DNA from: Phoronis australis
Taxonomy: Eukaryota > Phoronida > Phoronidae
NCBI GenBank assembly: GCA_002633005.1
Contig: NMRA01000890.1
Coordinates: 25,742-89,741 of the forward strand
Reading direction: 5' to 3'
Length of the DNA: 64,000 bases
Below the pieces are notes generated by a model, which saw nothing but the letters and a program-made list of their open reading frames with translations, was not told where the DNA came from and searched no databases. Below are positions 1 to 12,000 of the stretch, in pieces. Position numbers and translations under genes: made by a program. How positions within the stretch are numbered: position 1 is the first letter of the stretch; every line of letters starts with the position of its first letter.

Positions 1-310
1 ATACCACATCTCGCAATTTCTCAAGGGACCTCCGTTTCTACATGTAAACACCATAACTGTGGTTTTCACTAAATTTGCACAGACACCCTCCATTCCTGGC
101 AGAACTTACTTAAAGCACACAGTAGGTTTTGCAGTTTAACTGGAGATTAAGTACACAAAGCCATCTCATCAGCATATCACAAAACTTTCACATCGGAAAC
201 ATTTTGACATAGAAGAATACCATCGTCATTACTAGAATGGATACATTCGACAAAGTCATTAGATTTTTAAGTAATCACCGTGAACTCCATTAATAAACTT
301 TCAAAGACAA
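1..310 (-). pseudogene. Non-LTR retrotransposon reverse-transcriptase remnant (copy 1)
   Basis: Read on the minus strand, this is the decayed equivalent of the reverse-transcriptase fragment at 60240-60870. The catalytic box that reads YADDMAL in the other copy is altered here (the equivalent codons give YADEMAL, with a local frame break). The frame is broken in several places, so it is a dead relic. It runs off the left edge of the window. Family assignment rests on the palm-domain box and the downstream pattern seen in the better copy. Confidence 0.5.
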
Positions 311-1340
311 GTGACTGTGTAGACTCGATCCGATACATGCTCTGTAATGAAACCTTGGACAAATGTAATATTGAAACAAATGCTCAAATTTTACATAATG
401 TTAAACTCGATAGTTGTTTTTTTGTAAATTGCATAGAAAATTAATTTTGCTACAGTAGCAATTTACATGTTTGACACGTCTTCACGTGATGTGACCAACA
501 TATGACCTGTGTGAAGACATATGAATACAGTGCCTTCAACAATTTGGTTCTCAATATAAATGAGCTTCCCAGGTTGTACACGTGCGTCTGTTGATGTCAG
601 TTTTGCTTTTAAGACTCGTTTTAATAAGTTAAATAGAAAACTCGCGCATACAGTTGTACGAATTTACTTTACTATTTAGTCAGATTTATAGCAACACTTT
701 ACATATCACTTTTGGCTATGGATATTCTCAAGCTACGACCGGTAGGGTTCGGGTTAATCGCGGGTGGGCAGAGCCTGATAGTGGAAAGCAATACGAGTTC
801 CTGAATCGAAAGTTGACAGACAGGGAACAAAAAACACCGACCGATCCGTTTGAGAGACCACGACCCCTGAGGCAAATATCTGTTCACGAATCAAGACTGA
901 CGGACGACCTGCATCTATCTTCGTCGTAGCCCCCATGCCGTTTAGTTTTTGAAAGTTTCCATTCATATGCAATGCCCTCGAAGATCTCTCCCGTTTATTC
1001 ACTGCAAGATGACATGTGGGACGATTTTCCATTGAGAACACTCTTTTGGTATTTAGTATCTCTAAAAGGCGAGTTTATTGATCTGGATTGTGTAATGACG
1101 TGGTTACCTGGTTGTTGCACGTCGATTACTTGGTGTGCTCGTAGTTCATTGGAAAGTGCAAGAACCCCTCCTGGGAAGTAATAGCATGACCCTTGAATGT
1201 TTCCCTTTGAGTGGGTCGGCCTGTTGTTTCATATTGTGGCCATTTCCTTGAAAGCGCGCACCGTGAGGAGACGATGTCTTACATGAAGGAGGATACAGGT
1301 GCGTAACTTCTGTCACTAATTACATTTTTGTCTGGCTGAT
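1..1340. repeat. Segmental duplication, copy 1 (partner at 60505-62060)
   Basis: This stretch reads almost continuously against 60505-62060 in the same orientation, with scattered substitutions and small indels. Shared landmarks include the run after position 20 (ctcaagggacctccgtttct), the block at 390-480, the block at 700-960 and the block at 1000-1340. The other copy has an extra 150-bp element at 61640-61789; the corresponding site here (CTGG at 1108-1111) is empty. The left part carries a decayed reverse transcriptase on the minus strand. The rest shows no gene. The open frames at 654-929 and 754-1041 are not homologous to anything I recognise, and the equivalent frames are disrupted in the other copy, so I do not call them genes. 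Confidence 0.85.
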
Positions 1341-4300
1341 TGCCGTTACAGTTCTCCGGCTGTGGCAAAGAGTGTCGACATGAACTGGAAAGTTAATCGA
1401 ACCGTTTTTACCGGCTTTGGATGTCTAAGTTAACTGTAGCTGATGATGTTGTCATCGAAGTAATCGCAACGTAGTGCAGATGCAACATTTGTACACCAGG
1501 ATTTTTTAATCTGATAATTTGGGAACATAGACATGTGCTAATAGACACAAAAAACTATTTCTTATTCGATTAGTAACTACTCTAGCAAAATATGCGCAGC
1601 TTTTAGCGACGACATTACCCTGTAATTGTCGATGATAGCGGTGGCCCCTGACAATAACTTCTTCGATGTAACCGAAGTTGATCATTCATACTACCGTACA
1701 CCACAGCATCGACGCTCCGCTTTTCTACTGTGAAGTCAACTGGCACAGTTAACTTCGATTCAGGACCGAAGTTAACACACCATACTGACTGCAACTCCCC
1801 AAAACATCGCCATGTCTACGTTAGAATGAAAGGGCCTTACCAGTTTTAACTGCATGTTAAAACACTAACATGGTGTAACTAGTCCGGGTCAGCGTGAATC
1901 AGTACTACTACTAGTAGTAGTATTAGAACAAAAACTGAACAGCTGATGGAATTAAGGCTCTTCAAAATGATTTGGGTCCGATGTATCCTGACTGAGGTCA
2001 GTCACCCATCAGTAAATGCTCTAACCGTGTATACGAGTCATTGAACATTTCACAAACAGCACACTTACTGACTTATACTTGTCCATCGAAAGCCTGGTAT
2101 TGTTCATTTGTTGTAACGTAAAACCTTCACGAGTTCGAACATTCAGTCTTGTCTTAATTGTTTCTCACCTATCGAACGAGTCGCTTACAGGTACACGGTT
2201 TGTTGGTAATGCCGCTTTTTGTACTGGCTAACACGTCTTTTTCTGAATCTCGTAGAGCAGGACGACTGCGTTTCGCCTTCGGACGTACACTTCATAGACC
2301 TACTTCTCCCCGNTTTTGTACTGGCTAACACGTCTTTTTCTGAATCTCGTAGAGCAGGACGACTGCGTTTCGCCTTCGGACGTACACTTTAGTCATAGAT
2401 CTACTTCTCCCCGCCATTTGTATAAATTCTGTTGACCTCTAGATCTGTGGCTGCGCATGCGTTGTTGTAAAGTTGTTGTAATGTTTATAATCATTTTAGC
2501 GGTCGGGAGGCTAAATTCTTTGTAAACATTTCATTCGTTTGTAGTATTTACAACGATTTTTTTCAAAATTTTTGCACAAGTTGAAAGTTAATAACTTTTT
2601 GAACTCCATGTCGCATCAAAAAACCGGCTTAAACGGCGTTAAGAGGTTTTTTTCTTCTATAACTCGGACCATAGGCCTTTAAGCAAGCAGCGCTAGTGGT
2701 CTAACGCATGTCTGAAGGAAGAATGTATAACTTCGTGTCAGGTTTTGGTTTGCTAACTTGTACCCAGATCTTGAAAGGGTACATGTATATGTTCAAACAA
2801 ATTTGGCACCAACTCAAGCCCTACATGTAAAGGAGCGGCCTTAGTTGACCTTGTGGCGCGCTCGGATTTGAAAAACCATGCGATTATCTTGTACTTCTTT
2901 CTTGCTTAACCCTTTTTGATTTCAAAGATGAGAACCTAAGTGAAACTGAGCTAGGCATCATTCATCATAGCAAGTTCCATTTCACTGATGATGCTACAAT
3001 CTATGGTGCAAATACGTGCAGAAGAATAAAGAGGACTCGGATGTTTTTGCATACATGTATTTTCTGCTGTTTGTTTATGTATAGCCGATAAATTTGTATT
3101 CTTAGTTTGCCTGGTCTCTTTCAAGCATTGCAACATCTTTCATTGATAGGGTCACTCTCTGAAACTTTTCCTATAGGCTACTTACCGGTATTAAGTGAAG
3201 GATGCGGAGCTGTTAACATGGCCGAGTATATTTATGCCTCTTTAGCGCAACATAACCGTGCCGCGTGATATGGCTTTTATGCAGACTATGCCGCATGACT
3301 CATGCGCGTGGAGCACGTTCATCCACTCCTTTCGCGCCCAGAATCAACCGTTTGGTGCGTCCAATGACATAAGCTCATTGAGTGCATCAACGTGAAGTTA
3401 CAGTGATCTGTGAAAATTATCTTAGAGTTTGGTCACAATGAAAAATGCTTTAGTGTAGAAACTTGACGCAGAGGTGCAGGAAGTTATGGCTTAATTTATC
3501 GCCACTCACTGCCGGAAATTGGTGGCCTTTTGCGGAACCGGATTTCGGATTTACTCAAATTTTGTTTGTGGAGCATTTTGCCACAGTTAACCTGCTACCC
3601 GAGGAGCTTAGGATTTAAAACATTGCTTACTCGCGATCGTTTTTTTTTGCAGAATGATGGCAGCTCGACTGAATGCGAAGGCCATGCGCGTTTGAACACT
3701 GACCCTCTCACGACGGTTACAGAGACGTTCACGTATAGTACGTGACATCTATCGTTGGCTGATATGACATCTCTGCTTTAATAGCCACCTATTGTCCTCA
3801 AATTTCTTAGATATGGGCTATGGGATGTTCTGAGGAAATATTGTTTCTGATAATATGCCACCTGAACAATTCACTGAATTCAAGTGTTTACTGAAGTCGA
3901 AAAAGCGTCTCAGTACTGAGCCGGAGACCGGCCTCAACCCACCTGATTTGACGTGAGACAAATATTACACGAGGATTATGTACGCAGTGTTAATCTGTTC
4001 CTTACAGTAGGGCTTACATGACATTTAAAGGTCGTTTATTTTGAGTGTGAATTGGCATTGGGTCTAGTAGACAAAGCCTATAGCTCAGCCGTACAGGGAA
4101 TTCATGCCTTGTACGCATTGTACAAACTTACAGCATTTTAGAACCATAACACACAAATTCCAAGTCATACTGCATTTGTAAAATAAATAAGTCAAGGCGC
4201 ATTTCACCAGTTCTGACTTAGGCGTCCCGGTGTCCGGGACAGTTGCTAAGAAATAGGCTTGCAAGCCTGAGCTACCGTCATTCGTGCGTCAAAGGAGGAC

Positions 4301-5384
4301 GCTGTAGACGTGTTTACTCTTTGGTCTTGAGAAACCAAGAACGTGGTGTTTCGTAATGGCGGCCTCCTTGGAAGAGCAAGAACCACACTTGGTTGAAAAT
4401 GGGATTAAAATCGCTGTTAATGAACTAAGTGCAACTCCTTCAACAAAGAAAACGTACTTTAATAGAAAAATGCGAACTTCAAGGTAATTAAAGTGTCATC
4501 GTGTTGATTTGTTGGACGACGAACCTTCCGTAATCGCCTAGTCAACTTTTTAAACTGTCCAAGTAGGGAGGACAGCATTTTTCAAAAATTTTAGAAAATG
4601 TGCATGTAATATACATCATTAGAAAGCTCTTTTCGAGACTAAAATAACGATAGTAAATTTTTTTAAATTGGACTTATGGTTCCGGAGAAAATGTCATTTT
4701 CGTGTCAAAATTTTTGGTAAAAATTCTGTCAAATCGAATCTGCGAGTTCAAAATATTATTATTTCAAAACTAAGAAACGTAAATAGACATGTAATACATC
4801 ATTTTAAAGAACTTTTTATGATGAATAATTTGCCAAAAAACCATTTCGATTAGACGTTCCTGTGCGAAGATATTGACCTTAAAGTCAACACAGCCGACAA
4901 AGAGAAGTCACTACGTACAATTTTGCGATTTCGAATTTTCATAAAATAACAATTACTCCAGGAAAAAAAAACAAATAAGGTATCATTTTAAAGATTTTTC
5001 ATCAGGAAAGTTGAAACTTGATAATTGGTTGAGCAAATTATTAATATTATTTGTGATATTGTTTTTAACAATCATGCTGTTTGCAACCGGCTTAACTTTG
5101 TCACTCAATTACATTAAGTAAAAATCAAAGATAAACAAACATCATTTCAAAAATGTATTGATGACAAGTATGATATATAGAACATTTTAATACAAGCTTC
5201 TGAAAGACATATAATAAATAAAACTTTTACATAAACTTTCCACAACAATGTAATAAAATGAAGACCCTGTCATGAGCCATCCAGGAATGTTCATGCTATA
5301 AAACCAACAACTGGAATATTCATAATCCTAAAATTGTCTCAAGTGATATGAACACAAAAAAGAATTTATGATGGACAGATAAAT
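1341..5384. other. Gene-free stretch
   Basis: I see no coding exon with both convincing splice sites and a recognisable product. It contains a small palindrome of alternating tac/gta trinucleotides near 1904-1923, the single-N join at 2313 with duplicated flanks, and a markedly AT-rich stretch at about 4560-5380. The short open frames here (for example 3530-3745 and 4668-4853) lack splice or composition support. Confidence 0.5.
2217..2413. repeat. Duplicated 97-100 bp flanks of a single N (probable assembly join)
   Basis: The sequence from 2217 to 2312 is repeated nearly exactly at 2314-2413, and the two copies are separated by one N at 2313. The only visible difference is a few bases near the end (cttcatagacc versus ctttagtcatagatc). 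A single N between identical overlaps is what unmerged contig ends look like. Confidence 0.7.
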
Positions 5385-5700
5385 AAAGTTCTCAAGGCAT
5401 CCTCAAGGAAGGAGGGGCCAAACCCTTTCTGTGACAATTGGCAGTGGAGTACCTTCCAGTAAACAGACGCTCAGTGGAGTTCCTTACACAGACCTGTGGT
5501 ATCCTCAAGGAAGGGGGCCAAACCCTTTCACTGACTACTGTACGTCAGCGAAGTACCTTAGAGACTTGTGGCATCCTCAAGAAAAGGTAGCCAAACCCTT
5601 TCAATCACCAAGTCAGTGGAGTACCTTACACAGACTTGTGGCGTCCTTAAGGAAGGGGGGGCCAAACCCTTTCTGACTATCATAAGGCATTGGAGTATCT
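5385..5700. repeat. Minisatellite, about four units of roughly 75 bp
   Basis: The unit contains gtggagtaccttacacagac, then tggcatcctcaaggaagg, then gggccaaaccctttc. It recurs about four times with substitutions and small length changes. It gives a spurious open frame at 5431-5676. It lies just beyond the stop codon of the minus-strand gene at 5717-7185, so it may overlap that gene's 3' untranslated region. There is no conserved repeat plus unique-spacer structure, so it is not CRISPR-like. Confidence 0.75.
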
Positions 5701-5716
5701 ATTATGCAACACTGAG

Positions 5717-7185
5717 TTATTCCAGCACTTCGAAGTCCCTTTGACCAAAGTCATCAATCAGCCGAAAGGAGTAGATAGCCTCATCTTCGTTGTAATGGAT
5801 ATTAAACCAAGACAGATATCCGAGGACCTGAAAGAATACTATAATTCATAATTATTTGAACAGTGTTATGCGAAAATGTTACCCTACTTGGAAATTATGC
5901 ACATTTTAACAAAGGTGACATAATACTATTAAACTACAAGGTTGTGAAAAGAAAAAAGAAATAGCTAGATAGGTCATGTCAGTATTTGTCTGACAGTGTC
6001 TTAAGAGGTGGTGTTGGCATATGGTACTTCTTCGCGGACTCCTCAACAGCATCAGGAGCTGAAAAGCACAGTCCGATAGGTGGAGGGGAGAGCCAAAATG
6101 AAGGAGGCTTTGACCGTTTGTCTATGAGATCATGTCCAACTGAATAACTGATAAAATGCAAGTAGAATCAGTAGAAGCAGGAAAGTAGAAGGATCTGGAC
6201 CAAGAGCTAGAAGCAGAGTCTGTTGAGAAAGAAATGTGAGACATGATGAAGATAGAAACTCAAAACAGGAGTGAAATTATAAGAACAAAAATAATGAAGA
6301 AAATAACAACTGGTTTGGTCCACAGTAAATTCCAACAAAGCTTACCTGGAGGATAAAGATCAGGGTGAGATTTATGAACAGTCTAGGCAAACCTCAATTG
6401 TTCCGTTAAAAACTATATATACTGGCCCGTGGTCAGAAAAAAAGTTTATCGAAAGCATGTATGTTTCAAAGTAGTGGACCACAAAGTCTTGGAAACACAG
6501 GACTGCAGTAGAACTGTACATTTGTAATATTTGTTTAATCTAAAATTAAAACATTTTCATTTTCTATCTTGACATATTCTGAATAAAATGTCATGACCAA
6601 CAAGGCAAGATGGGTGTGGACTTCTCTGGCAGCAAGCCAACCCAAGTCTATCAGTGGCTTGACCAACAAAAATGTGAAACAAAATAGTAAAAAAAAACTT
6701 AAATATAAGAATCATTGTTCTCACTACGAGAAATGACTGTTTAGTTCTCTTTTACATTGAGTTTTCATCAGCAAAAGTTGAAGTGCTTCAGTATTGTAAA
6801 CCAAACATTCAACGCGATTCACAGGACCACCCCTAGCGGCAGTACCCGGAACTACGAAGTGAGTCAGAAATTCGCCCGATTGTCAGAAATTGACGAAATG
6901 TTCGTTTAGAACAAGTGTTTGAAATAGTTCATTAATGAACCCTTTAGTGCGGAATACAGTTCATTACATTCGCAAATTATTCTATATACCAATAAATTCA
7001 GCTCGAAGTTGAAGGTCGCGGGAACAGGCGACTTTTTCAACTTTTAAGTGCAGGAAAGTGAAAACTACTTACATAATCGTGTTCGCAAGGCTCCCTTTTG
7101 TTCTTTCACGAAGTTTCACGTAAAAATTCGCGAGTTTAGTCTTCTCCTGGGTTGAAAACCAAATAGCACTCATTTTTACCGGCAT
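5717..7185 (-). CDS. Small single-pass membrane protein, 86 residues, unrecognised
   Basis: Three minus-strand exons join in frame: 7073-7185 (start ATG at 7185; a second ATG at 7173), 6346-6382, and 5717-5827 ending in TAA. Donors are gtaagt and gtaagc. Acceptors end gcctag and ttctttcag. Phases match exactly (2 then 0), which is good evidence for a real gene despite the 37-bp middle exon. The product has a basic N-terminal third (residues about 14-32, KTKLANFYVKLRERTKG), one hydrophobic span at about 37-58 (core IILFINLTLIFILQVLGYL), and an acidic C-terminal tail of about 28 residues (NEDEAIYSFRLIDDFGQRDF). By the positive-inside rule the N-terminus would face the cytosol or matrix. I do not recognise the family and assign no function. 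It probably diverges from the TRMT1L gene, sharing an upstream region. Confidence 0.6.
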
Positions 7186-8249
7186 CCATTTTGGTCTGAA
7201 AAATCGGTCACGTCCCTGCAAAAAACTCGTGCAAAGTATTATTAAACGAATTTTGCGACAAAAAAAGATTATCAGATAAGTAAAACAATATATTTTTTCA
7301 TAGTTTGCAATAATTTTTATTCACATTTATTACATTTTTGAGTTATTTTTTGCCGATTGTAGTGAGCGAATTTAACACGGTGACAGATACGCGAAGCGAT
7401 TCGCTGAAGAATGCTGTCCTCGCTAGTCCAAGTATATGTGTGCACAATTGTATACTATTACTATACTATTAGTATAGTATACTAGTCAATACAGCAGACC
7501 AAATGAAATGTGACCTTCAGTTATTGTCATTGAAAAGAACATTCTTCCTTGAGAAACCTAAACTATTTACCAGTGTTAGAAAATGGGGGTTCTACTGTTA
7601 TTATGCTGCTGAGTTTTTGGAGTGATCGTTGGCTAGCGGTCAGTATAGCAAACTTATTGGCTAGCTTCCTTTACCACCAATTCTTCAATCAACTGTTCTT
7701 CCACGGGGTTGCCTACATGTCACAGTGTAATATCGGAACTGGTATTGTTAAGGGGTATTTTAATACCGGCTAACGCAAACTGAAATTCAGAACAAATTTT
7801 GCTGCTGCGAAGCTGCCATCATCACTTGAGAGATGTTGCAAAATTAAAGAAATGGTGCATTTCACAAACACACTGTTTTCAAAATGAAGTTATACTTGTC
7901 TTTGTAATAAAAGGATGAGAACCTTGTTTGAAAATGACATTTTTTATATTATATTTCGCTTAAGAATGTCTACAATGGGCAAGCACAAGTTGAGTTTTGG
8001 TTGACACACAGATGTTGTGTGCACCAGTCATTAGCTTTGAGTGTTGATAATAATTTTCTTGAGGAGATGACGAGCAGTACTACCAATTTCAAGGTCTGTT
8101 AGAGCTTAATGTCACTCAGTTGTTCCTATAGATTTGGTGGTAGTTCCTCATGCAGCTAGCTGGCAGGCTATTGAGTTTGACTGAGCCTATTGACCAAAGT
8201 CAACTTCACTCCAGATAGCTTTCAGCCTCTTGTCTTTGGTATAGGGGAT
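7186..8249. promoter_or_regulatory. Intergenic interval, possible shared promoter of divergent genes
   Basis: This lies between the start of the minus-strand small-membrane-protein gene and the plus-strand TRMT1L exons. I see no convincing coding exon. It holds an AT-rich core (about 7245-7350) followed by a more CpG-containing block (7355-7425), and a near-perfect palindrome around 7445-7490 built from ctatacta/tagtatag. Calling it a promoter is inference from the divergent arrangement alone. No clear TATA box was identified, and the true 5' end of TRMT1L is unknown. Confidence 0.25.
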
Positions 8250-8337
8250 AGATTGCGTGTGATCGCCAATGGTGTAGAGGGTACGGTTTTGTTATGGGAA
8301 AAGTCATTACTTGGCAAAAAGTCATACAGTTTTGAAG
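8250..8337 (+). CDS. Possible upstream exon of TRMT1L (weak)
   Basis: After a pyrimidine-containing acceptor (ggtatag) the frame encodes DRLRVIANGVEGTVLLWEKS and a further eleven residues to a gtcctt donor. Trm1-type enzymes have a short block containing an EG motif before the methyltransferase fold, so position and content are suggestive. However, the exon ends with one leftover base while the next recognised exon (9098) needs two. At least one more exon, expected to carry the conserved FYNP and NRD motifs, must therefore lie between them, and I did not find it. The longer open frame here (8190-8498) may be chance. Confidence 0.2.
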
Positions 8338-9097
8338 GTCCTTGGATTTTTCCTGATTCAAGGAAATTAGAAAAATTACCTGCATGGGGACAAAATTACT
8401 TATTGAATATGCTAGTAATACTTATTCGAAGGTATATACAAAACCATAAGCTGTCTTATCTGGATATGTTTGGCTTCTTTTTATTTTGGTGCATCTAAAC
8501 GTCTGCCATCTTACGCTCATAAATTTTAACCTAAGGACCTCAGCAGTGACCTGAATGACAGTCAATAAGCAAAGTGAATGCATGCCTTAGTTCACCTTTA
8601 GATAAAACGGGCAATTTGTGGGGCCAGACGTGAATAGTAAATCGTCATCTTCAAGTGATTAAGTTCTCTTGAAGAGGAGTTCAGTATGTTGTATTTTGTC
8701 TGCAGATCATTGTCTTCACTCTGTCATACTATTCACATTTACAGGCTAATATTTGATGTGGAATTCGATGAAGACATGTATGATAGAAAATTCTCCACTT
8801 TCGAATGAACTTCCAACCCGTTTAAGGGTTGGTTCAACTAATAAGTAAATATAGCAGAACTTAGTAATAGGTTGTCCAGATTATGTCACTGTCAGTTTTT
8901 GCTCTCAATGTAACAATTATAGGTCATCTGACCTGAAAAGTTATGACCTTGACAGACAGGTGTGAAATATAAGTCAACTTCCAAACGATCAATTGTTTTA
9001 CCTTTTCGGATATTTTGTTAATTCCACAGATTTGTCAGTACCGTCTCAAATGCATGCAGCGGTTCATTTGCATACTTTGTTGTCTTTTGTTTTGAAG

Positions 9098-12000
9098 GGA
9101 GCTATGCTTGTGCGCCTTGAAACTTTTGTGTTCCGAACGAGAATTGCCTGTCAGGTGCTTGGATGCATTTGCTGCTTCTGGTAAGATTGGACCTTCTCAT
9201 CATGCTTTCTTTTTAGAGATTGAGATTAACTTATGGATTGTAGTGCATCATACAGGGTAGACCATCTTGAGATGGGCTCTTCTGACATTTCTTTCATAGA
9301 GCTATTTTGAGGAAATGAAGTAACCAGTCGAACCACAGATTTTTTCTGGGATAGGAAGCTTTGTGTTGTAGCCAGGCACGTTTTCTTTTGGGGACTGAGT
9401 GTGTTTTTACCAGTTGAGGCCATTATTCTGCTTTCTCCAAAGTGGAAAGGAGACCTCGCAATTGATTTCCAGTTTTCGATAATCATTCTGTGACATAAGG
9501 TCACAGTGTGGCGATGTAATGCAACGTAGACATCATGCAGGTCCACCTATAGTTAAGATTTGACTTAGATGAAGATTAGTTAGAAGGGAATTAGATCTTA
9601 CAGGATTTTGCATTCAATTCTTTGCAATTGCTTAGCCAATTATCCAAAGGATTAGTGCAGAAAGTTTGATGCTAGGGAATATCCTTGGTTAACAAAAATC
9701 GTTATTTTCAACTCAGCCAGGGCAGATTTGAAAACTGTTTAAAATGAAAGTCGCATTGAATTTCATGCTCCAATAATGCTACATGGTAGTATGACCATAC
9801 TTTTTCCTTTTCCAGGTATTTCTGGTCTTCAGTGGAAGAAGTGTTTATCGTCCAGTGTCCAGGTGACTGTCAATGACAAGTCACCACAGTCAATAGATAG
9901 TATTAAACAAAACTGTAGACGAAATGGGATGGATGTCACATGTCCGACAATAAGTGATGATACCACAACCTTTGATGACCCTGTGTGTCAAACTGAAGAC
10001 ATTGTTGAAGTCACAACGAAAGATGCTTCAACTTTACTGAGTGAAAGACAGTTTGACTTTGTGTAATATGTCCATGCATTTTTCATTAAAATTAATGTTT
10101 ACATGATTATCAAAAATAACTTTTCGCATGCAGGCAGAGCTTGTGATAGGTCAATTACAGAATGGCTTATCAATATTAGCAACTGTCCTGATGACTCATC
10201 TTTATTCTCTGTCATGAGAGAAGACAGTGCTGATGAGGGATTCCGCTTGACAGGGAATTCTGGGCCATTTTGTCCTATTACTTTTGGCTTGTATTACATA
10301 ATGTCAACCATTTTTTTGCTCTGATCATGGCAATTTTTGTAAAAAATCATTGCATACCGTAGATTTAACGAAAACCATTCAAAATACAGTCAAGTGTTAG
10401 AATGCATTGCCTGTTCAGTGTTGTGATACCCTTTGGCAACTCCTTTGGCCCTGTTGAGCAAGACTCATGTTGTGAGATTATTTTGACAAAAGCTGAATGA
10501 AGGTTTGAAATCTTTTTTATTAACTTTTGGGTAAATGCTTGTTAATTACTGAAAATACCTAGCTTTTTGGTGCTGTGCTGTAGCACTACAGAAAGGCAAA
10601 AATATCAAGCAAATGCATAATTCCCGTATTGGTTTACCTGTATGGTATCATAAGTAAGCAGGTACAGAACTGGGGCCTGTTTCAAGAAACTGACTTAAGT
10701 TCATTTTTGACTTAAGTTTAAGATTTTTCTTAACTTCCACACTTTGAAACTTCCACATTCGGTAAGTTAGTCAAAATTAAGACAAAACTTATCAAACACG
10801 AAAGTCAAACTTAATATCCCTTTCTTTGTTTTGAGACAAATTTAACTTTTATTTTAATATTCACTAAAATTTAAGATCTGTCTTAGCTCAGTCAGTTTTG
10901 TTGGAACGGGCCCCTGGTCTTACAGTGGCAGATGTTGTCTTCTTTTTAGTTACTTAGATCCTTTTGGAACAGCAGTGCAGTACCTTGATGTGGCTTTTAT
11001 GAACATCATAAATGGTGGGATCATTGTTGTAACATCAACTGACCTCGGCGCCCTCTATGGGATGACACCACATGTTGCACGGCGCAACTATGGTGCTGTT
11101 GTGCAAAAAGTGGAATGTTTTAAAGAGGTTGCAGTGAGAATTTTAATTGGAGCAATGGTTAGGTTAGTGCTTTATTTTGCCACCACTTGGTGCACAGACA
11201 ACATATTTGTATTGGCATATAGTAGCTTTGTCTCGAAATACGCTTGCATTGAACCAAAGATAACAAAATAGATATGCAAACAACAGAGGTATAGCACTGA
11301 ACTGCAGGCATGTTGCGGTATGTCGGAATGTGTGAAACAACAAAATGTGCACCCATCCGTATTTCTCGAGCTCTGTTGTCATCCCCATTGTAACCATCAG
11401 CACTTTAATGGCTGACGATTCACTGTTTACTCTGCAAGGATAGGTTTGAATAAAAATTCCTAAAATATAAAGATATAAATTATTGAAGCACATTTGAATA
11501 TTTTAAAATTTTTGAGTTTTGGCAATCCAAATGACAAACATTCCATAATTGCCATTTTTCAAAAAGCATGGATTGTGTCTGTTTGACTCAATCGGACAGG
11601 TGGTTGACTTAAAATTGCTGTAAAGTTGTGTAGGTTTTTTGACATTTTTTGAAAATTCTTCATTGTATTGCAAGTTGTTTGAGATTTAATAAGCAATGCA
11701 GTCATTTCTTGTTTTCGGTAATTTTATAATGCTTTAAAAAACAAAGTAACATGCTTATTGATGCAGCATTTAAAATCTTGTTGCAGGTCTGCAGCCAAGG
11801 CTAACAAAGGCATTGACGTGGTGTTTGCATGTGCAAGTGAAACGTTCATCTCTGTAGCTGTTAGGGTTCTGCGTGGTCCTAAGCACGCGGATGCTTGTGT
11901 GCCAAAGGTTCAGAAAGTGCTATACTGTCGTATGTGCCAGGACAGGGCGTTCATCCCAGACAATACAACTCCATTAGGTGAAAACATCTCTTATGACGCA

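Noticed and set aside
654-1041. Overlapping frames on both strands in the left segmental copy
   Set aside because: The equivalent positions in the second copy (61200-61570) are frameshifted or altered, with no pattern of protein conservation.
5385-5700. CRISPR-like direct repeats
   Set aside because: The units vary in length and sequence, have no unique spacers of constant size, and lie in eukaryotic intron-containing DNA.
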